A stretch of 64,000 bases of DNA, taken from JAABVY01 sp964627935. Its GTDB lineage: Bacteria; Zixibacteria; MSB-5A5; JAABVY01. How positions within the stretch are numbered: the first letter of the stretch is position 1; each line of letters begins with the position of its first letter. Made by a program: the position numbers and the translations under genes. The stretch covers positions 53,829 to 117,828 of the forward strand of contig CAZVLB010000014.1 of the NCBI GenBank assembly GCA_964627935.1. Reading direction: 5' to 3'. The notes under the pieces are model-generated. The model did not search any database, was not told the DNA's origin, and saw only the letters and a list, made by a program, of their open reading frames with translations. Shown one piece after another: positions 1 through 9,194 of this stretch.

Positions 1-286
1 TTATCAGTTGATGCTGATTGACTATTTCAGAATGGGACAGGAGCAGCAGAACTTTGGTCGATTTGAGACGTGAATCTTCCTTGATCATTTTCGCTATGGA
101 ATAACCATTCATGGTGGGCAGAGAGGAATTCAATATAGCCAGATCGATTTTGCCGCTTTTAATTATTTCCCAGGCTTCCGGGCCGGCAGATGCAGTCAGG
201 ACTTCATGACCCCTCTGGCGCATAATATTTACGGCCACAGAACGGATCGCATCGGATTGATCCGCAATCAATATCTTCTTTGCCAT
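1..286 (-). CDS. Response-regulator receiver domain protein (partial; lacks phospho-acceptor Asp)
   Basis: Translation from the ATG whose last base is 286 begins MAKKILIADQSDAIR and reads for 95 codons until the window edge, so the 3' end is missing. The pattern (hydrophobic strand 1, acidic residue, then IDLAILNSSLPTMNGYS, then a strand reading KVLLLLSH) is that of a CheY-like receiver. The residue at the usual phosphorylation site is Asn (IDLAILN, normally ending in D), and the acidic pair is D-Q rather than D-D, so ordinary aspartyl phosphorylation looks impossible. The start codon overlaps the rhomboid stop codon by one base (TGATG), which suggests translational coupling. It may be a stand-alone pseudo-receiver or the N-terminus of a longer regulator; that cannot be seen here. 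Confidence 0.8.
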   Translation of the reverse strand, partial: MAKKILIADQSDAIRSVAVNIMRQRGHEVLTASAGPEAWEIIKSGKIDLAILNSSLPTMNGYSIAKMIKEDSRLKSTKVLLLLSHSEIVNQHQLI

Positions 287-1110
287 CACTCTTTCCTGCG
301 CGAAAGCGCATCAGATGCGCGTTCCAGGATTTTCTTCTCTTTTTCCGACAGGTTCTCGTAACCCACCCTGGAAATCTTGTCCAGAATCTGATCGACCTCT
401 TCCATCAGTTTCTCGGTGGTCTCTTGATTCTTTCTCTCCTTCTTGTACCTAATATCCGACTTGATATTGGTGATCTTACGCTTGAAACGCAATAGACGCC
501 AGTCGGATTTCATATACAAAAAGCCGATCAATGCTCCGCCCAGATGTGTGAAATGAGCCACACCGCTGCCATGGCCACCCGACCAGGCTGCCAGAAGATC
601 CATACCAACCAGAATCATCACCAGGTATTTGACCTTGATCGGAAACAGGAAGTACAAAAGCACAACACGATTCGGATCGATTACCGCGAAAGCGACCAGC
701 ACGCCTATTACGGCTCCGGATGCGCCCAGTACGGTTATGGTCGAACCGAATATATTGAATATAATCACCGTCAGTATGCCCGCGCCGGTGCCACACAGGA
801 GATAAAAGCGCAGGAAACGTTTGCTTCCCAGCGAGGCCTCCACCTCGCTGCCGAACATCCACAGCACAAACATATTGAAGAAGATATGGAAGAAACCGCC
901 ATGCAAAAATTGATAGGTAAATACCTGCCAGAAGGCGGGAATGGTCAGGACATTGCGGGTATTAAGCGCCAGCTGATTTGTGATATACCCGCTGCGGTCG
1001 ATAATCTGCAGCAGAAACATCACCCCATTGGCAATCAAAAGCCATTTAATCATGGGGGGCAGCCCTCGTCCAAACCCCATTCTAACCTGTCTGTATCCGC
1101 GATTGTACAT
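286..1110 (-). CDS. Rhomboid-family intramembrane serine protease
   Basis: This 274-residue polytopic protein would cleave transmembrane substrates within the inner membrane. The catalytic serine motif GASG is at 129-132 (Ser131) and the catalytic His is in HFTHLGG (His189). The family's HGGxxHxxxNM element on TM2 is at 70-80. About six membrane helices end near residue 203. The soluble tail that follows contains LDKISRVGYENLSEKEK, a C-terminal helix type often found on rhomboids of Bacteroidetes-related lineages. The ATG at 1110 has no clear ribosome binding site. An internal ATG at 1080 has a nearby AGG and is an alternative start. The gene overlaps the downstream receiver gene by one base. 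Confidence 0.93.
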   Translation of the reverse strand: MYNRGYRQVRMGFGRGLPPMIKWLLIANGVMFLLQIIDRSGYITNQLALNTRNVLTIPAFWQVFTYQFLHGGFFHIFFNMFVLWMFGSEVEASLGSKRFLRFYLLCGTGAGILTVIIFNIFGSTITVLGASGAVIGVLVAFAVIDPNRVVLLYFLFPIKVKYLVMILVGMDLLAAWSGGHGSGVAHFTHLGGALIGFLYMKSDWRLLRFKRKITNIKSDIRYKKERKNQETTEKLMEEVDQILDKISRVGYENLSEKEKKILERASDALSRRKE

Positions 1111-1235
1111 AATTCTATAAGTATTATCGGTAGATTTATTCCGGTATTAAACCGGTAAACCCAATTCACTCAAACGGTGTCAAAACTCCTTAAAATGCTG
1201 TAAACACCGGCAAGTAGCTGAAAAATCTACGTAAG

Positions 1236-1652
1236 TTAAAGCAGGTGTTGATGTTCCTGCTTGATGCACTTGTCCTGGATCACTATCCGGCCGGCATCGA
1301 CCACCTTCTGTGCCTCTTCGTCATTCCTGATACCCAGTTGCAGCCAGACAATCGGCGCATCCGTCTCCAGAGCGTTATCAATAATCGGCCCGACCTGCTC
1401 CGGCCTGCGAAAAATGTCCACAATATCAATTTTGTCCGGGATATCATTAAGCGATGGATAGGCTTTTTCACCCAGGATCTCATCATGCCCCGGGTTAACC
1501 GGAATAATCCGGTAACCGTTTTTCTGGAGATAGCTGGCGACATCATTGGAGGCCCGGTCAGGCTTGGGCGAGAGACCTACAACAGCCACGGTTTTGGCTT
1601 CTTTTAAAATCTTCCGGATCGCATCCGATGGCGGATTTACTATTTCAGACAT
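1236..1652 (-). CDS. CoA-binding (YccU-like, CoA_binding_2) protein
   Basis: A 138-residue single-domain Rossmann protein. The N-terminal VAVVGLSPKPDRAS nucleotide-binding loop, the GYRIIPVNPGHDEILGEKA segment and PIVWLQLGIRNDEEA are typical of the small YccU/CoA_binding_2 family, which binds coenzyme A and is thought to regulate by sensing it. It is full length for the family. The start lies 6 bases after the thioredoxin stop, so the two genes are probably cotranscribed. No specific partner can be inferred from the neighbours. Confidence 0.9.
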   Translation of the reverse strand: MSEIVNPPSDAIRKILKEAKTVAVVGLSPKPDRASNDVASYLQKNGYRIIPVNPGHDEILGEKAYPSLNDIPDKIDIVDIFRRPEQVGPIIDNALETDAPIVWLQLGIRNDEEAQKVVDAGRIVIQDKCIKQEHQHLL

Positions 1653-1658
1653 TTTACC

Positions 1659-1976
1659 TCAAATGTACTTTTCAATATGTTCTTTGATCGTTTTCTTGGG
1701 CACAGCGCCCCTGATTGTATCCACAACTTTGCCACCCTTGAATATCAATAAGGAAGGAATAGACATAATCATATAATCTGCCGCAATTCTATTATTGGAA
1801 TCAACATCAATCTTGACAACCTTTATCTTACCGGTGAATTCCTTGGAGAGTTCATCCACTATGGGGGAGATGGTTTTGCAGGGGAAACACCATTCAGCCC
1901 AAAAATCGACCATCACAGGAATGTCGGATTCTAAAACCTCAGTCTGAAAGTCTTTCTCGGTCACATGTTTCGGCAT
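1659..1976 (-). CDS. trxA: Thioredoxin with CFPC active site
   Basis: A 105-residue single thioredoxin fold without a signal peptide, therefore a cytoplasmic disulfide reductase. The strand preceding the active site (VMVDFWAEW) and the cis-proline loop (SIPSLLIF) are classical. The redox motif is Cys30-Phe-Pro-Cys33 instead of the usual CGPC; the residue between the cysteines tunes redox potential and partner choice. A strong GAGGAGG ribosome binding site precedes the ATG. It is the first gene of a short minus-strand group with the CoA-binding gene. Confidence 0.92.
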   Translation of the reverse strand: MPKHVTEKDFQTEVLESDIPVMVDFWAEWCFPCKTISPIVDELSKEFTGKIKVVKIDVDSNNRIAADYMIMSIPSLLIFKGGKVVDTIRGAVPKKTIKEHIEKYI

Positions 1977-2246
1977 CTTTCCTCCTCATTATATCAGCAC
2001 CAGGCTGTTACGCCCGGATGGCGCCTTTTTACTGTTCTGTCGAATTCTATCTTATCAGTGATACTTATTTCCTGAATTAACGTTCCTCAACTAATCACCA
2101 AACATCATATCTGCGATCAAATCCTTTTCAATAAACAGCATGCGGTTAACAATTGTTCACATCAATTTCCGGCCTTGATATGGGCATAATTAACCGGCAG
2201 TTTGGAATATAGAGAAACATGCGGGCAAATCAATAAAAAAAATGAT
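1977..2246. other. Intergenic region, no gene seen
   Basis: About 270 AT-rich bases between the trx start and the end of the large activase gene. No open frame, RNA gene or clear terminator was found. The region holds a short palindrome, AACAATTGTT, near 2150, which is not enough to name an operator. Confidence 0.5.
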
Positions 2247-5200
2247 TTAGTGCTCCACCATGCCGCGGAACTGACGCGCCTGATGCACGAACGCCTCCAG
2301 CTTGAGCTCATCGGATTTATCCGAAAGCCCCTCATAGGCCAGGTTGAGCCATGGCAGCCCCTCTAAATCGCAGGAAACTTTGCGTGAGATAGCCGAGACA
2401 ATCGTGCCCGGCATGCACATGAACGGCAAGGTGTTAACTATCCCCCCTGCGCCGTTGTGGCAGTATTCTATGGCCTTGCCGATAGACAAAATAGCCTCGC
2501 CGGAAAGGCTCACATCGACATACGGTTTGGCCAGCCTGATTAAATCCTCAACCGGCGGATCATAGGCCGAGGGAATCTCCTGCGCAACCAGGTTCATGAG
2601 CTTTTTCTCTTCCTTATGCTGCACAAAATTGGTCAGGTTGGCAGTCAAAAATTCCCTGATATTGCGCTCCGATTTGAGCCGTTGACGATATGTGAAATTG
2701 GTATAGAAAACCCATTCCGACATGGGCGCCAGCCAGACCTCCGCTCCCAGGTCCTCCAGATGCTGCACAAGGAAGTTGTTGGAGAAACGATTGGCCCGCA
2801 AAAATATCTCGCCCACAACACCGATAACGGGCAACTGACGGCCATCCTGCGGAGCAAAGCGTTTAAAATCCGCCAGGGCCTCGATAAAAAACTGCTGCAG
2901 GTCATTGCGATGCTCAATCGCATCATCAAGCTTGGTCAGATAACGCCTGTACAAAGCATCTATTTCCATTTTGTCGGATTGATAAGGACGATAACGATGA
3001 TATATCTTGAACAGCAGATCGGCCGAAACCATGCCCCGCCAGGCCATACGCTGAAACCCCTCGGCAGACAGAACATCGTCATCGTAGCCGGTGCGCGAAT
3101 TGGGCGAGATAATCGGCACATCGCTAAAACCTAGTTCATCCAGAATCTGCCGCTGATATAGGTGATACTGCCCGAATCTGCATGGTCCCGAGGCCGATGG
3201 CATAAAGAAGGCACTGCCCTCGCGGTCAAAATCTTTTGACAGCACTTTATTGACAATATCGCCAGTGGTCACCTGGCACGGGAAGCATTCCTTGCCGGAG
3301 GTAAATTTCTTGCCGTGTTCCAATGTTTCCGGGCTGGATTCGGGAAGCGCTTCAGAGGGTATCCCGCAGGAACGGAGTGCGGCCGCAAATGCGCGGGCAT
3401 GATCGGACATGTATGGTATATAAATTTTGCGCGGACGGCCATTGCGTGAAAAGCTCGAAAGATAAACATTTTTCTTATAGACCGTCTCGGCATCGACGCC
3501 CTCCAGGCTGTCCAGAAATGCTTCGAGACGGGTCACTATACCGGCATCTGCGGAATGTTCATCGATTTCAATCTGCAAATATGGCTTCCCGCCCAGTCTT
3601 TCGGAGAAGAAATGGCTGATAAATGAATCGGGTCCACACCCAAAATTTGTAATATAGACCGGATACAGGTTTGGTATATCTCGGATGATCTCGGCCGCCG
3701 CCAGAATTTTCTGCCCGAAGCGCCAGTACATATTGGCATCCGAAAGCTCACCATAATACTGCGAAAGCGGCAGCGCCTCCATGGGCATAACATCAACACC
3801 CAGGCCCAGTAGCTTTTTGGGCAGCTCCAGCGACAGCTTGGCATCACAGCCATTATAGGGACGAGAGATTATGACTATAGCCGGTTGCGAAGGATCGCGC
3901 ATCTCCAGAAATTCACGCCCCTTCTCGGCCAGCTTCTGATAAAAATCCTTTTGCTTTTCTATTCCTGAATCTATTGAATCCCTCAGCTCATCTTTTTTCC
4001 AGCCCATAGCCCTGCGTAATGCTTCAAGCTCTTTCATCAGGTCATCCCGCTCCAACCGCATGGAGAGAGGCACATCGATTATCTCGGTCTTGCTGTTGTC
4101 CAGGTCGAAATTAGCCGAAATCGTATAAGGAATCGACTGAATATAAGGACACAGGAAGCTGTTCTCATGCGGATCATCCCCCTCGCGCACATTGATTATC
4201 GAGGGCAGAAAGATATAATCCACTTGCTTATCCAGCAGGTCCTTGATATGTCCGGTGACAATCTTGATCGGGAAACATGTTTCGGCCGAGAAATTCTCAA
4301 GGCTGTATGACAGTGTTTTCTGATTGGTCTTATTCGACAATACAACCTTGTATCCCAGCTTGCGGAAAAATGAAGCCCAGAATGGATAGAGTTCATGGAA
4401 TATCAGCACCCGCGGGAAGCCGATCGTTTTATTGCGCCGGTTTTCATCGGTTTTGAACGCCGACGAATACAAAAGCCTTTCACGGAATTTATAGAAATCG
4501 AAACGATCCTGATCGGCTTTGGTCTCAGTATCGAATTTCTCGCAGCGTGAGCCATAGTAAAGCGGCTCCTCGCCCTCGATAGTCACCTTGCGAATCTCGC
4601 ACATATTGGAGCAGTCCTCGCAGGTGAAACTTTCCACCGTATACTTGCGCGAGGAGAGATCAAAACCGCGGAATCGTGACACATGTTCGCCAGGACGTTC
4701 CATAGCGATCAATGCCGCCCCGATTGCGCCGGTAACATCATGATGCGGCGGGACTGTCACGGATTTGCCGACAATCTGCTCGAATGCCGCCACCACGCCC
4801 TGATTCCAGGCCACTCCGCCCTGGAAAAAGATATGATCGCCGATTCTTCTTTTCTGCACAACCCGGGTGAGATAATTGGATGCAATCGAATATGCCAGGC
4901 CGGCTACCAAATCATCTTTTTCCACACCGGCCTGCTGATATGCGGTCAGGTCGGATTCCATGAACACCGTGCAACGTTCACCGCATCCGACCGGGCAGGA
5001 TGCTTGCAATGCCCGTTCGCCAAATTCCTTGTTGATCTGTATATCGAGTTTTTCCGCCTGCTCCTGTAAAAATGATCCGGTACCTGCGGCGCAGGCTTTG
5101 TTCATTTCAAAATCGACGACAACACCATTATCAATAGAAATATATTTCGAATCCTGCCCGCCGATTTCGAAAATCGTATCCACGCGCGGATCGATTTGAA

Positions 5201-6434
5201 TCGCGGCACGGGCCTGAGCGGTAATTTCATTGCGAACAATATCCCCGCCCACGAAATCGCCGATTAAATATCTTCCCGATCCGGTTGTTCCGCATCCAAG
5301 AATTTTAAAATCATGCCCGATTTCATCGCCGATTTCCTTTAATCCCTTACGCACCGCTTCGATCGGACGACCGGCGGTCATCAGGTAGCGACGGGCCACA
5401 ACATTTTTATCCCTGTCAAGAACAACCAGGTTGGTTGAGAGCGAACCGATATCGATCCCCAGATAACCTTCTGTAACCTTCTGCTCCGGCCCGCGCTTAA
5501 TTGTCAAAGTTGTCGAATAATGCTTTTTATCGGGGTATTCGAATACCAGCCGTTCGCGCGTCTTGATACTGGCATCACGTTCAGCCAGGCTGTCTTTTTC
5601 GAGACCATTCAAATCGAATTGATTGCCAAATTCTTTTGCGGCGGCAGTCAATGCCGCGCCATAGGCGCAGAATATTCTATGATCATCGGGTATGATTAAT
5701 TCGCCGTTATCAAGTTCAAGGATATCCTCGAAGGCTTTGATCATGCCCAGATTCGAGGCCACGCCGCCCACAAATGCGATCGGTTTTATAATCTTCTTGC
5801 CCCTTGCAATGGCTGACTTGAAATTACGTGCCACAGCATAACACAAACCGGCCACAATATCATAATCGGGTGTGGCGATCTGTTGCAGGTGAATCATGTC
5901 CGACTTGGCAAATACTGAACATCGACCCGCTATACGGGGAGGATTTTTTGATTTCACCGCAAGTTGTCCAAATTCATTTTCGATGGAGACATCCAGGCGA
6001 TTGGCCTGCTGATCAAGAAATGAACCGGTCCCTGCCGCACAGAGAGAATTCATAGCAAAATCCGCCAGCGCCAGTTTGCCTGCTGTGCGGTTGAAACACA
6101 ACAGCTTGGAATCTGCCCCGCCCATTTCGATAACCGTATTGGCCTGTGGGATCAGCTTATCGGTGGCATTGGAGAGCGCCACAATCTCGTTGATAAACTC
6201 ACCGCCCAGATGATTGTGTACGATTTTTCCACCATTACCGGTGGATACCAGTGCTGCGATTGAATCGGTATCCAGGTTCTGTTTCAGGTGATCCAGCGAT
6301 TCGCACAGGACATCACGGGGCTGGCCGTGAAGCCTGCGATAAAGCGAATACTTCAGCTCACCGTTTTTATTGACAGCCGCAATCTTCAGGGCGACCGATC
6401 CGATGTCAATCCCAAGAAAATAGCTAATACTCAT
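2247..6434 (-). CDS. 2-hydroxyacyl-CoA dehydratase activase-related fusion protein (two BadF/HgdC ATPase domains + DUF2229 + HgdB-like)
   Basis: A 1395-residue protein. Two ASKHA-fold activase domains lie in tandem: GIDIGS at 8-13 and 327-331 region, GGADSK near 105 and GGQDSK near 425, and CAAGTGSF at 132 and 448. The cysteines corresponding to the [4Fe-4S] ligands of HgdC are present in both copies (Cys132/Cys172 and Cys448/Cys488). A Cys-rich stretch (CEDCSNMC) near 615 leads into a DUF2229-like domain, followed by a region resembling the D-component (HgdB family). Family members couple ATP hydrolysis to low-potential electron transfer to a dehydratase or reductase. In this long architecture the acceptor is unknown. 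It starts 43 bases after ccmF. Function beyond ATP-driven electron transfer is inference. Confidence 0.88.
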   Translation of the reverse strand: MSISYFLGIDIGSVALKIAAVNKNGELKYSLYRRLHGQPRDVLCESLDHLKQNLDTDSIAALVSTGNGGKIVHNHLGGEFINEIVALSNATDKLIPQANTVIEMGGADSKLLCFNRTAGKLALADFAMNSLCAAGTGSFLDQQANRLDVSIENEFGQLAVKSKNPPRIAGRCSVFAKSDMIHLQQIATPDYDIVAGLCYAVARNFKSAIARGKKIIKPIAFVGGVASNLGMIKAFEDILELDNGELIIPDDHRIFCAYGAALTAAAKEFGNQFDLNGLEKDSLAERDASIKTRERLVFEYPDKKHYSTTLTIKRGPEQKVTEGYLGIDIGSLSTNLVVLDRDKNVVARRYLMTAGRPIEAVRKGLKEIGDEIGHDFKILGCGTTGSGRYLIGDFVGGDIVRNEITAQARAAIQIDPRVDTIFEIGGQDSKYISIDNGVVVDFEMNKACAAGTGSFLQEQAEKLDIQINKEFGERALQASCPVGCGERCTVFMESDLTAYQQAGVEKDDLVAGLAYSIASNYLTRVVQKRRIGDHIFFQGGVAWNQGVVAAFEQIVGKSVTVPPHHDVTGAIGAALIAMERPGEHVSRFRGFDLSSRKYTVESFTCEDCSNMCEIRKVTIEGEEPLYYGSRCEKFDTETKADQDRFDFYKFRERLLYSSAFKTDENRRNKTIGFPRVLIFHELYPFWASFFRKLGYKVVLSNKTNQKTLSYSLENFSAETCFPIKIVTGHIKDLLDKQVDYIFLPSIINVREGDDPHENSFLCPYIQSIPYTISANFDLDNSKTEIIDVPLSMRLERDDLMKELEALRRAMGWKKDELRDSIDSGIEKQKDFYQKLAEKGREFLEMRDPSQPAIVIISRPYNGCDAKLSLELPKKLLGLGVDVMPMEALPLSQYYGELSDANMYWRFGQKILAAAEIIRDIPNLYPVYITNFGCGPDSFISHFFSERLGGKPYLQIEIDEHSADAGIVTRLEAFLDSLEGVDAETVYKKNVYLSSFSRNGRPRKIYIPYMSDHARAFAAALRSCGIPSEALPESSPETLEHGKKFTSGKECFPCQVTTGDIVNKVLSKDFDREGSAFFMPSASGPCRFGQYHLYQRQILDELGFSDVPIISPNSRTGYDDDVLSAEGFQRMAWRGMVSADLLFKIYHRYRPYQSDKMEIDALYRRYLTKLDDAIEHRNDLQQFFIEALADFKRFAPQDGRQLPVIGVVGEIFLRANRFSNNFLVQHLEDLGAEVWLAPMSEWVFYTNFTYRQRLKSERNIREFLTANLTNFVQHKEEKKLMNLVAQEIPSAYDPPVEDLIRLAKPYVDVSLSGEAILSIGKAIEYCHNGAGGIVNTLPFMCMPGTIVSAISRKVSCDLEGLPWLNLAYEGLSDKSDELKLEAFVHQARQFRGMVEH

Positions 6435-6477
6435 TCGGGTGAATTAAGTTAAATGTTTAAATTATGCAATTATTTTA

Positions 6478-8682
6478 TCAACGCTCGGCAATTTTGCGAC
6501 GCTTCACAAATGCCATCACCGATCCCAGGACTATTACCACGCCGCCGAACCAGACCAGGTTGATCATCGGCTTTTTGGAAATCTCCAGCACCAGGTCACC
6601 GACTCCGACTACATCGATGACTACCTGGCCCTGATCCGCATTGATGCGATCAAGGTAAATCTTATAATCGCTGTCCGGGATATCGGCATAACCGGCATCC
6701 TGGACCATCTGCGGATTGGGATAGAAATACGGCACCACATTCTGAGTCTCGCCGTTATGCGTGACCTCAAGTACCGCCCCCACTTTCATCGCTCCGCCCG
6801 ACGCATGTTCTCCGATCCGAAATTCATTGAACTTGATTTCATATCCAAATGCGCTATTGGACTCTCCTTTGGACAATGTCAGCGTGGTGTAATCCGGAAT
6901 ATACCTTTGCGGGGCGAAATATGTATCATAAAAAACCGATTTATGAATGTATGGATTGATGACAGTCTGGCCGGAATAGGGATCCTGATAAAATGCAGGC
7001 CTGGCAGTATAGCTTTCACCGCCGCTGCTGACTGCCAGCTTGACCTTGTTATCCGGGCTGAAGAAATTAGTACCGATACCCTCGAAACGGCAATGCATAT
7101 CCAGCACCTCGGCAACCTTCTCGCTTTCCAGCTTGATAACACCGCTGGATTTTGCAAATCCGCTCGATACAACGAAGCCGATCAGTATCAGGCCAAAACC
7201 GATATGGGTGATATTTCCCGCTGACCCCAATACTGACTTGTGTTGCATCGACAGTATCGCCAGGATATTGGCCATGATTGCCAGAAAGGCCGAAAATACC
7301 AGTGCCAGCACCGAAGCCTGCCTGACTCCCAGTATAAATGATACCACAGTTGCGATCGCGGCCAGCACCAGGGCTATGATAAACTTCCTGATAAAAACAT
7401 TCAGCTTGTTGGTATAGAAAATATACAGCGATGATATGGCTGCCAGTATGGCCATGATTATCCCGATTGGCATGGCCACCGAGTTATAAAACTGCTGATC
7501 AACACTGGAGGGATTTCCTATCAATGTTGTAAACAGCGGCGATGATGTCCCTACCCAGGTCAATACGGCCAGAAGTATCGTAAACAGCGCACCAAGTATG
7601 ATAAGGGTCTCGAACCACATCTGGCTCTGAGGTTGATCACTTACCTGCTTTGGCTGTTTGAGTGACTTTAATCTTGTCAGGAACAGCACAAGCCCCAGCA
7701 GGAAAAATCCGGCCATGAATATAACCATGACCCAGTACAGAACCTTGCCCGGCGCGACAAACGAATGCACGGAGAATTCCTGCAGGATTCCGCTGCGGGT
7801 CAGGAATGTGCCATAGAGAACCAGTAGAAATCCAATTATTGCCAGCCCCAGGTTGGTCTTGCGCAATGTGCCCCTTTTGCGTTCGATCAGAAGGCCATGT
7901 ATCAATGCCAGGTTGGTCAGCCAGGGGATCAGCGATGAATTCTCGACCGGGTCCCAGGCCCAGTAACCGCCCCAACCGAGCGTTTCATAGGCCCAGTAGC
8001 CGCCCAGAAAAATCCCCAGCCCCAGTATTGCGCCGGAAATCAATGACCATGGAAACACTTTGGTCGACCAGTTGGAATAATCTCGTGCAGACAGGGCCGC
8101 CAATGCATAGGCAAAAGGCACGGCCAGGAGAGTGTAACCGACAAATACAATCGGCGGATGAATCACCATCCAGAAATTCTGTAAAAGCGGATTAAGTCCG
8201 CGCCCATCCTGCAATGGCAGATGCGCCGCCGGTATGCCCATCGCTTCCGTATCGAGCGGCTTAAAGGGCGATTTCACCAACAGCAGCACCATTAGAAAAA
8301 CAGTCGTCAACAGATAAAAGAACATCAGCTTGTTGCGATGCTCCCATTTCGATTTATACAGGAACAGCCCGACAATCACCGCCATCATGAGCCAGAGTAC
8401 GAATGTACCGGTCTGCCCGGCCCAAAATGTGGAAAGAAGCAATGGGAAACTCAGGCTGTTAGACGAATAACTGTAAACATATTCGAGTTCGTAATTGTGC
8501 GATAGAATTTGTGAAAGGAAAAAGAGCGACAGGACAACAGCCAGGATCACAAACATCTGGTAAATCGCCGCGGCACCCTTTTCATATTCAGGCTTTCTGA
8601 ATGCGGCCATGGCGTAGTAGGCTACACTTGCGAAACATGTCAATGCGGTCAGTACAAGAAGAATATTGCCGACTATGATCAT
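6478..8682 (-). CDS. ccmF: Cytochrome c heme lyase subunit CcmF
   Basis: A 734-residue polytopic membrane protein. The WWD heme-handling signature is seen as GWGGYWAWDPVENSS at roughly residues 235-250. Many TM helices precede and follow it, and a large periplasmic domain lies before the last TM helix. CcmF takes heme from holo-CcmE and attaches it to apocytochrome c on the periplasmic side. It overlaps ccmE by four bases, within the order ccmA-B-C-D-E-F. No CcmH/CcmI gene is visible in the window, so the apocytochrome thiol-reduction part must be elsewhere or replaced. Confidence 0.96.
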   Translation of the reverse strand: MIIVGNILLVLTALTCFASVAYYAMAAFRKPEYEKGAAAIYQMFVILAVVLSLFFLSQILSHNYELEYVYSYSSNSLSFPLLLSTFWAGQTGTFVLWLMMAVIVGLFLYKSKWEHRNKLMFFYLLTTVFLMVLLLVKSPFKPLDTEAMGIPAAHLPLQDGRGLNPLLQNFWMVIHPPIVFVGYTLLAVPFAYALAALSARDYSNWSTKVFPWSLISGAILGLGIFLGGYWAYETLGWGGYWAWDPVENSSLIPWLTNLALIHGLLIERKRGTLRKTNLGLAIIGFLLVLYGTFLTRSGILQEFSVHSFVAPGKVLYWVMVIFMAGFFLLGLVLFLTRLKSLKQPKQVSDQPQSQMWFETLIILGALFTILLAVLTWVGTSSPLFTTLIGNPSSVDQQFYNSVAMPIGIIMAILAAISSLYIFYTNKLNVFIRKFIIALVLAAIATVVSFILGVRQASVLALVFSAFLAIMANILAILSMQHKSVLGSAGNITHIGFGLILIGFVVSSGFAKSSGVIKLESEKVAEVLDMHCRFEGIGTNFFSPDNKVKLAVSSGGESYTARPAFYQDPYSGQTVINPYIHKSVFYDTYFAPQRYIPDYTTLTLSKGESNSAFGYEIKFNEFRIGEHASGGAMKVGAVLEVTHNGETQNVVPYFYPNPQMVQDAGYADIPDSDYKIYLDRINADQGQVVIDVVGVGDLVLEISKKPMINLVWFGGVVIVLGSVMAFVKRRKIAER

Positions 8683-9086
8683 ATGGATTTATCCTCGTTG
8701 TAGAATTCCAGTTGACTCTCATCTTCAACTTCTCCCTCATATTTGGAGGGGCATTTTAAAAGCAATTGATCGGCCTGAAAATGATCACCCTTCCATTCGC
8801 CGGCGCATGTGGCCTGCTGTGCATATTCGAAATTAGAGGGAACCACCCCGCTGTATACTACCGGAAGTTCCTCGCCCTCTTCATTTTTTATAGTGAATGA
8901 TAAAACCAGGCTGGAACTGTCGAAATCTATTTTTTCCGGTATTATGGTACCGAAGACCTGCACCCGTTCACCGCTCCGTGCATTCTCAAAGCCGACATGC
9001 GGCGAACAGGAACGGACCATGGATGAGAACATTAAGGCGCCGAATGCACCCACAATCACCAGCACAATTATCACGCGTTTGGACAT
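8679..9086 (-). CDS. ccmE: Cytochrome c maturation heme chaperone CcmE, cysteine type
   Basis: A 135-residue protein with an N-terminal membrane anchor (residues 4-24) and a periplasmic OB-fold domain; FGTIIPEKI and VVYSGVVPSNF are typical. It carries heme from CcmC to CcmF. The heme-attachment motif is LLLKCPSKYEGE, so Cys112 replaces the canonical His of the HxxxY motif while Tyr116 is kept. Such CxxxY CcmE proteins are known from archaea and sulfate reducers. It lies between ccmD and ccmF, overlapping the latter by ATGA. Confidence 0.95.
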   Translation of the reverse strand: MSKRVIIVLVIVGAFGALMFSSMVRSCSPHVGFENARSGERVQVFGTIIPEKIDFDSSSLVLSFTIKNEEGEELPVVYSGVVPSNFEYAQQATCAGEWKGDHFQADQLLLKCPSKYEGEVEDESQLEFYNEDKSI

Positions 9087-9194
9087 CTACTGTTTCTCCA
9101 ACTTTTTTAGTCTTATATCTATACGCATGATTATGGCAAATATGCCAAGCCAAACGATTAAATTTGCGACCATGATGTAAATCAAGCTATTCAT
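9087..9194 (-). CDS. ccmD: CcmD-family small membrane protein
   Basis: A 35-residue protein: MNSLIYIMVANLIVWLG, then a short hydrophobic stretch, then MRIDIRLKKLEKQ. A single N-out TM helix followed by a charged cytoplasmic tail with a conserved xLxxLE-like end is the CcmD pattern. CcmD helps release holo-CcmE from the CcmABC complex. The start overlaps the end of ccmC by eight bases and the stop is directly before the ccmE ATG, exactly the place expected for ccmD. Its small size makes it easy to miss in automatic annotation. Confidence 0.88.
   Translation of the reverse strand: MNSLIYIMVANLIVWLGIFAIIMRIDIRLKKLEKQ

Noticed and set aside
544..1158. 204-codon plus-strand frame opposite the rhomboid gene
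   Set aside because: Shadow of the well-supported rhomboid gene on the other strand.
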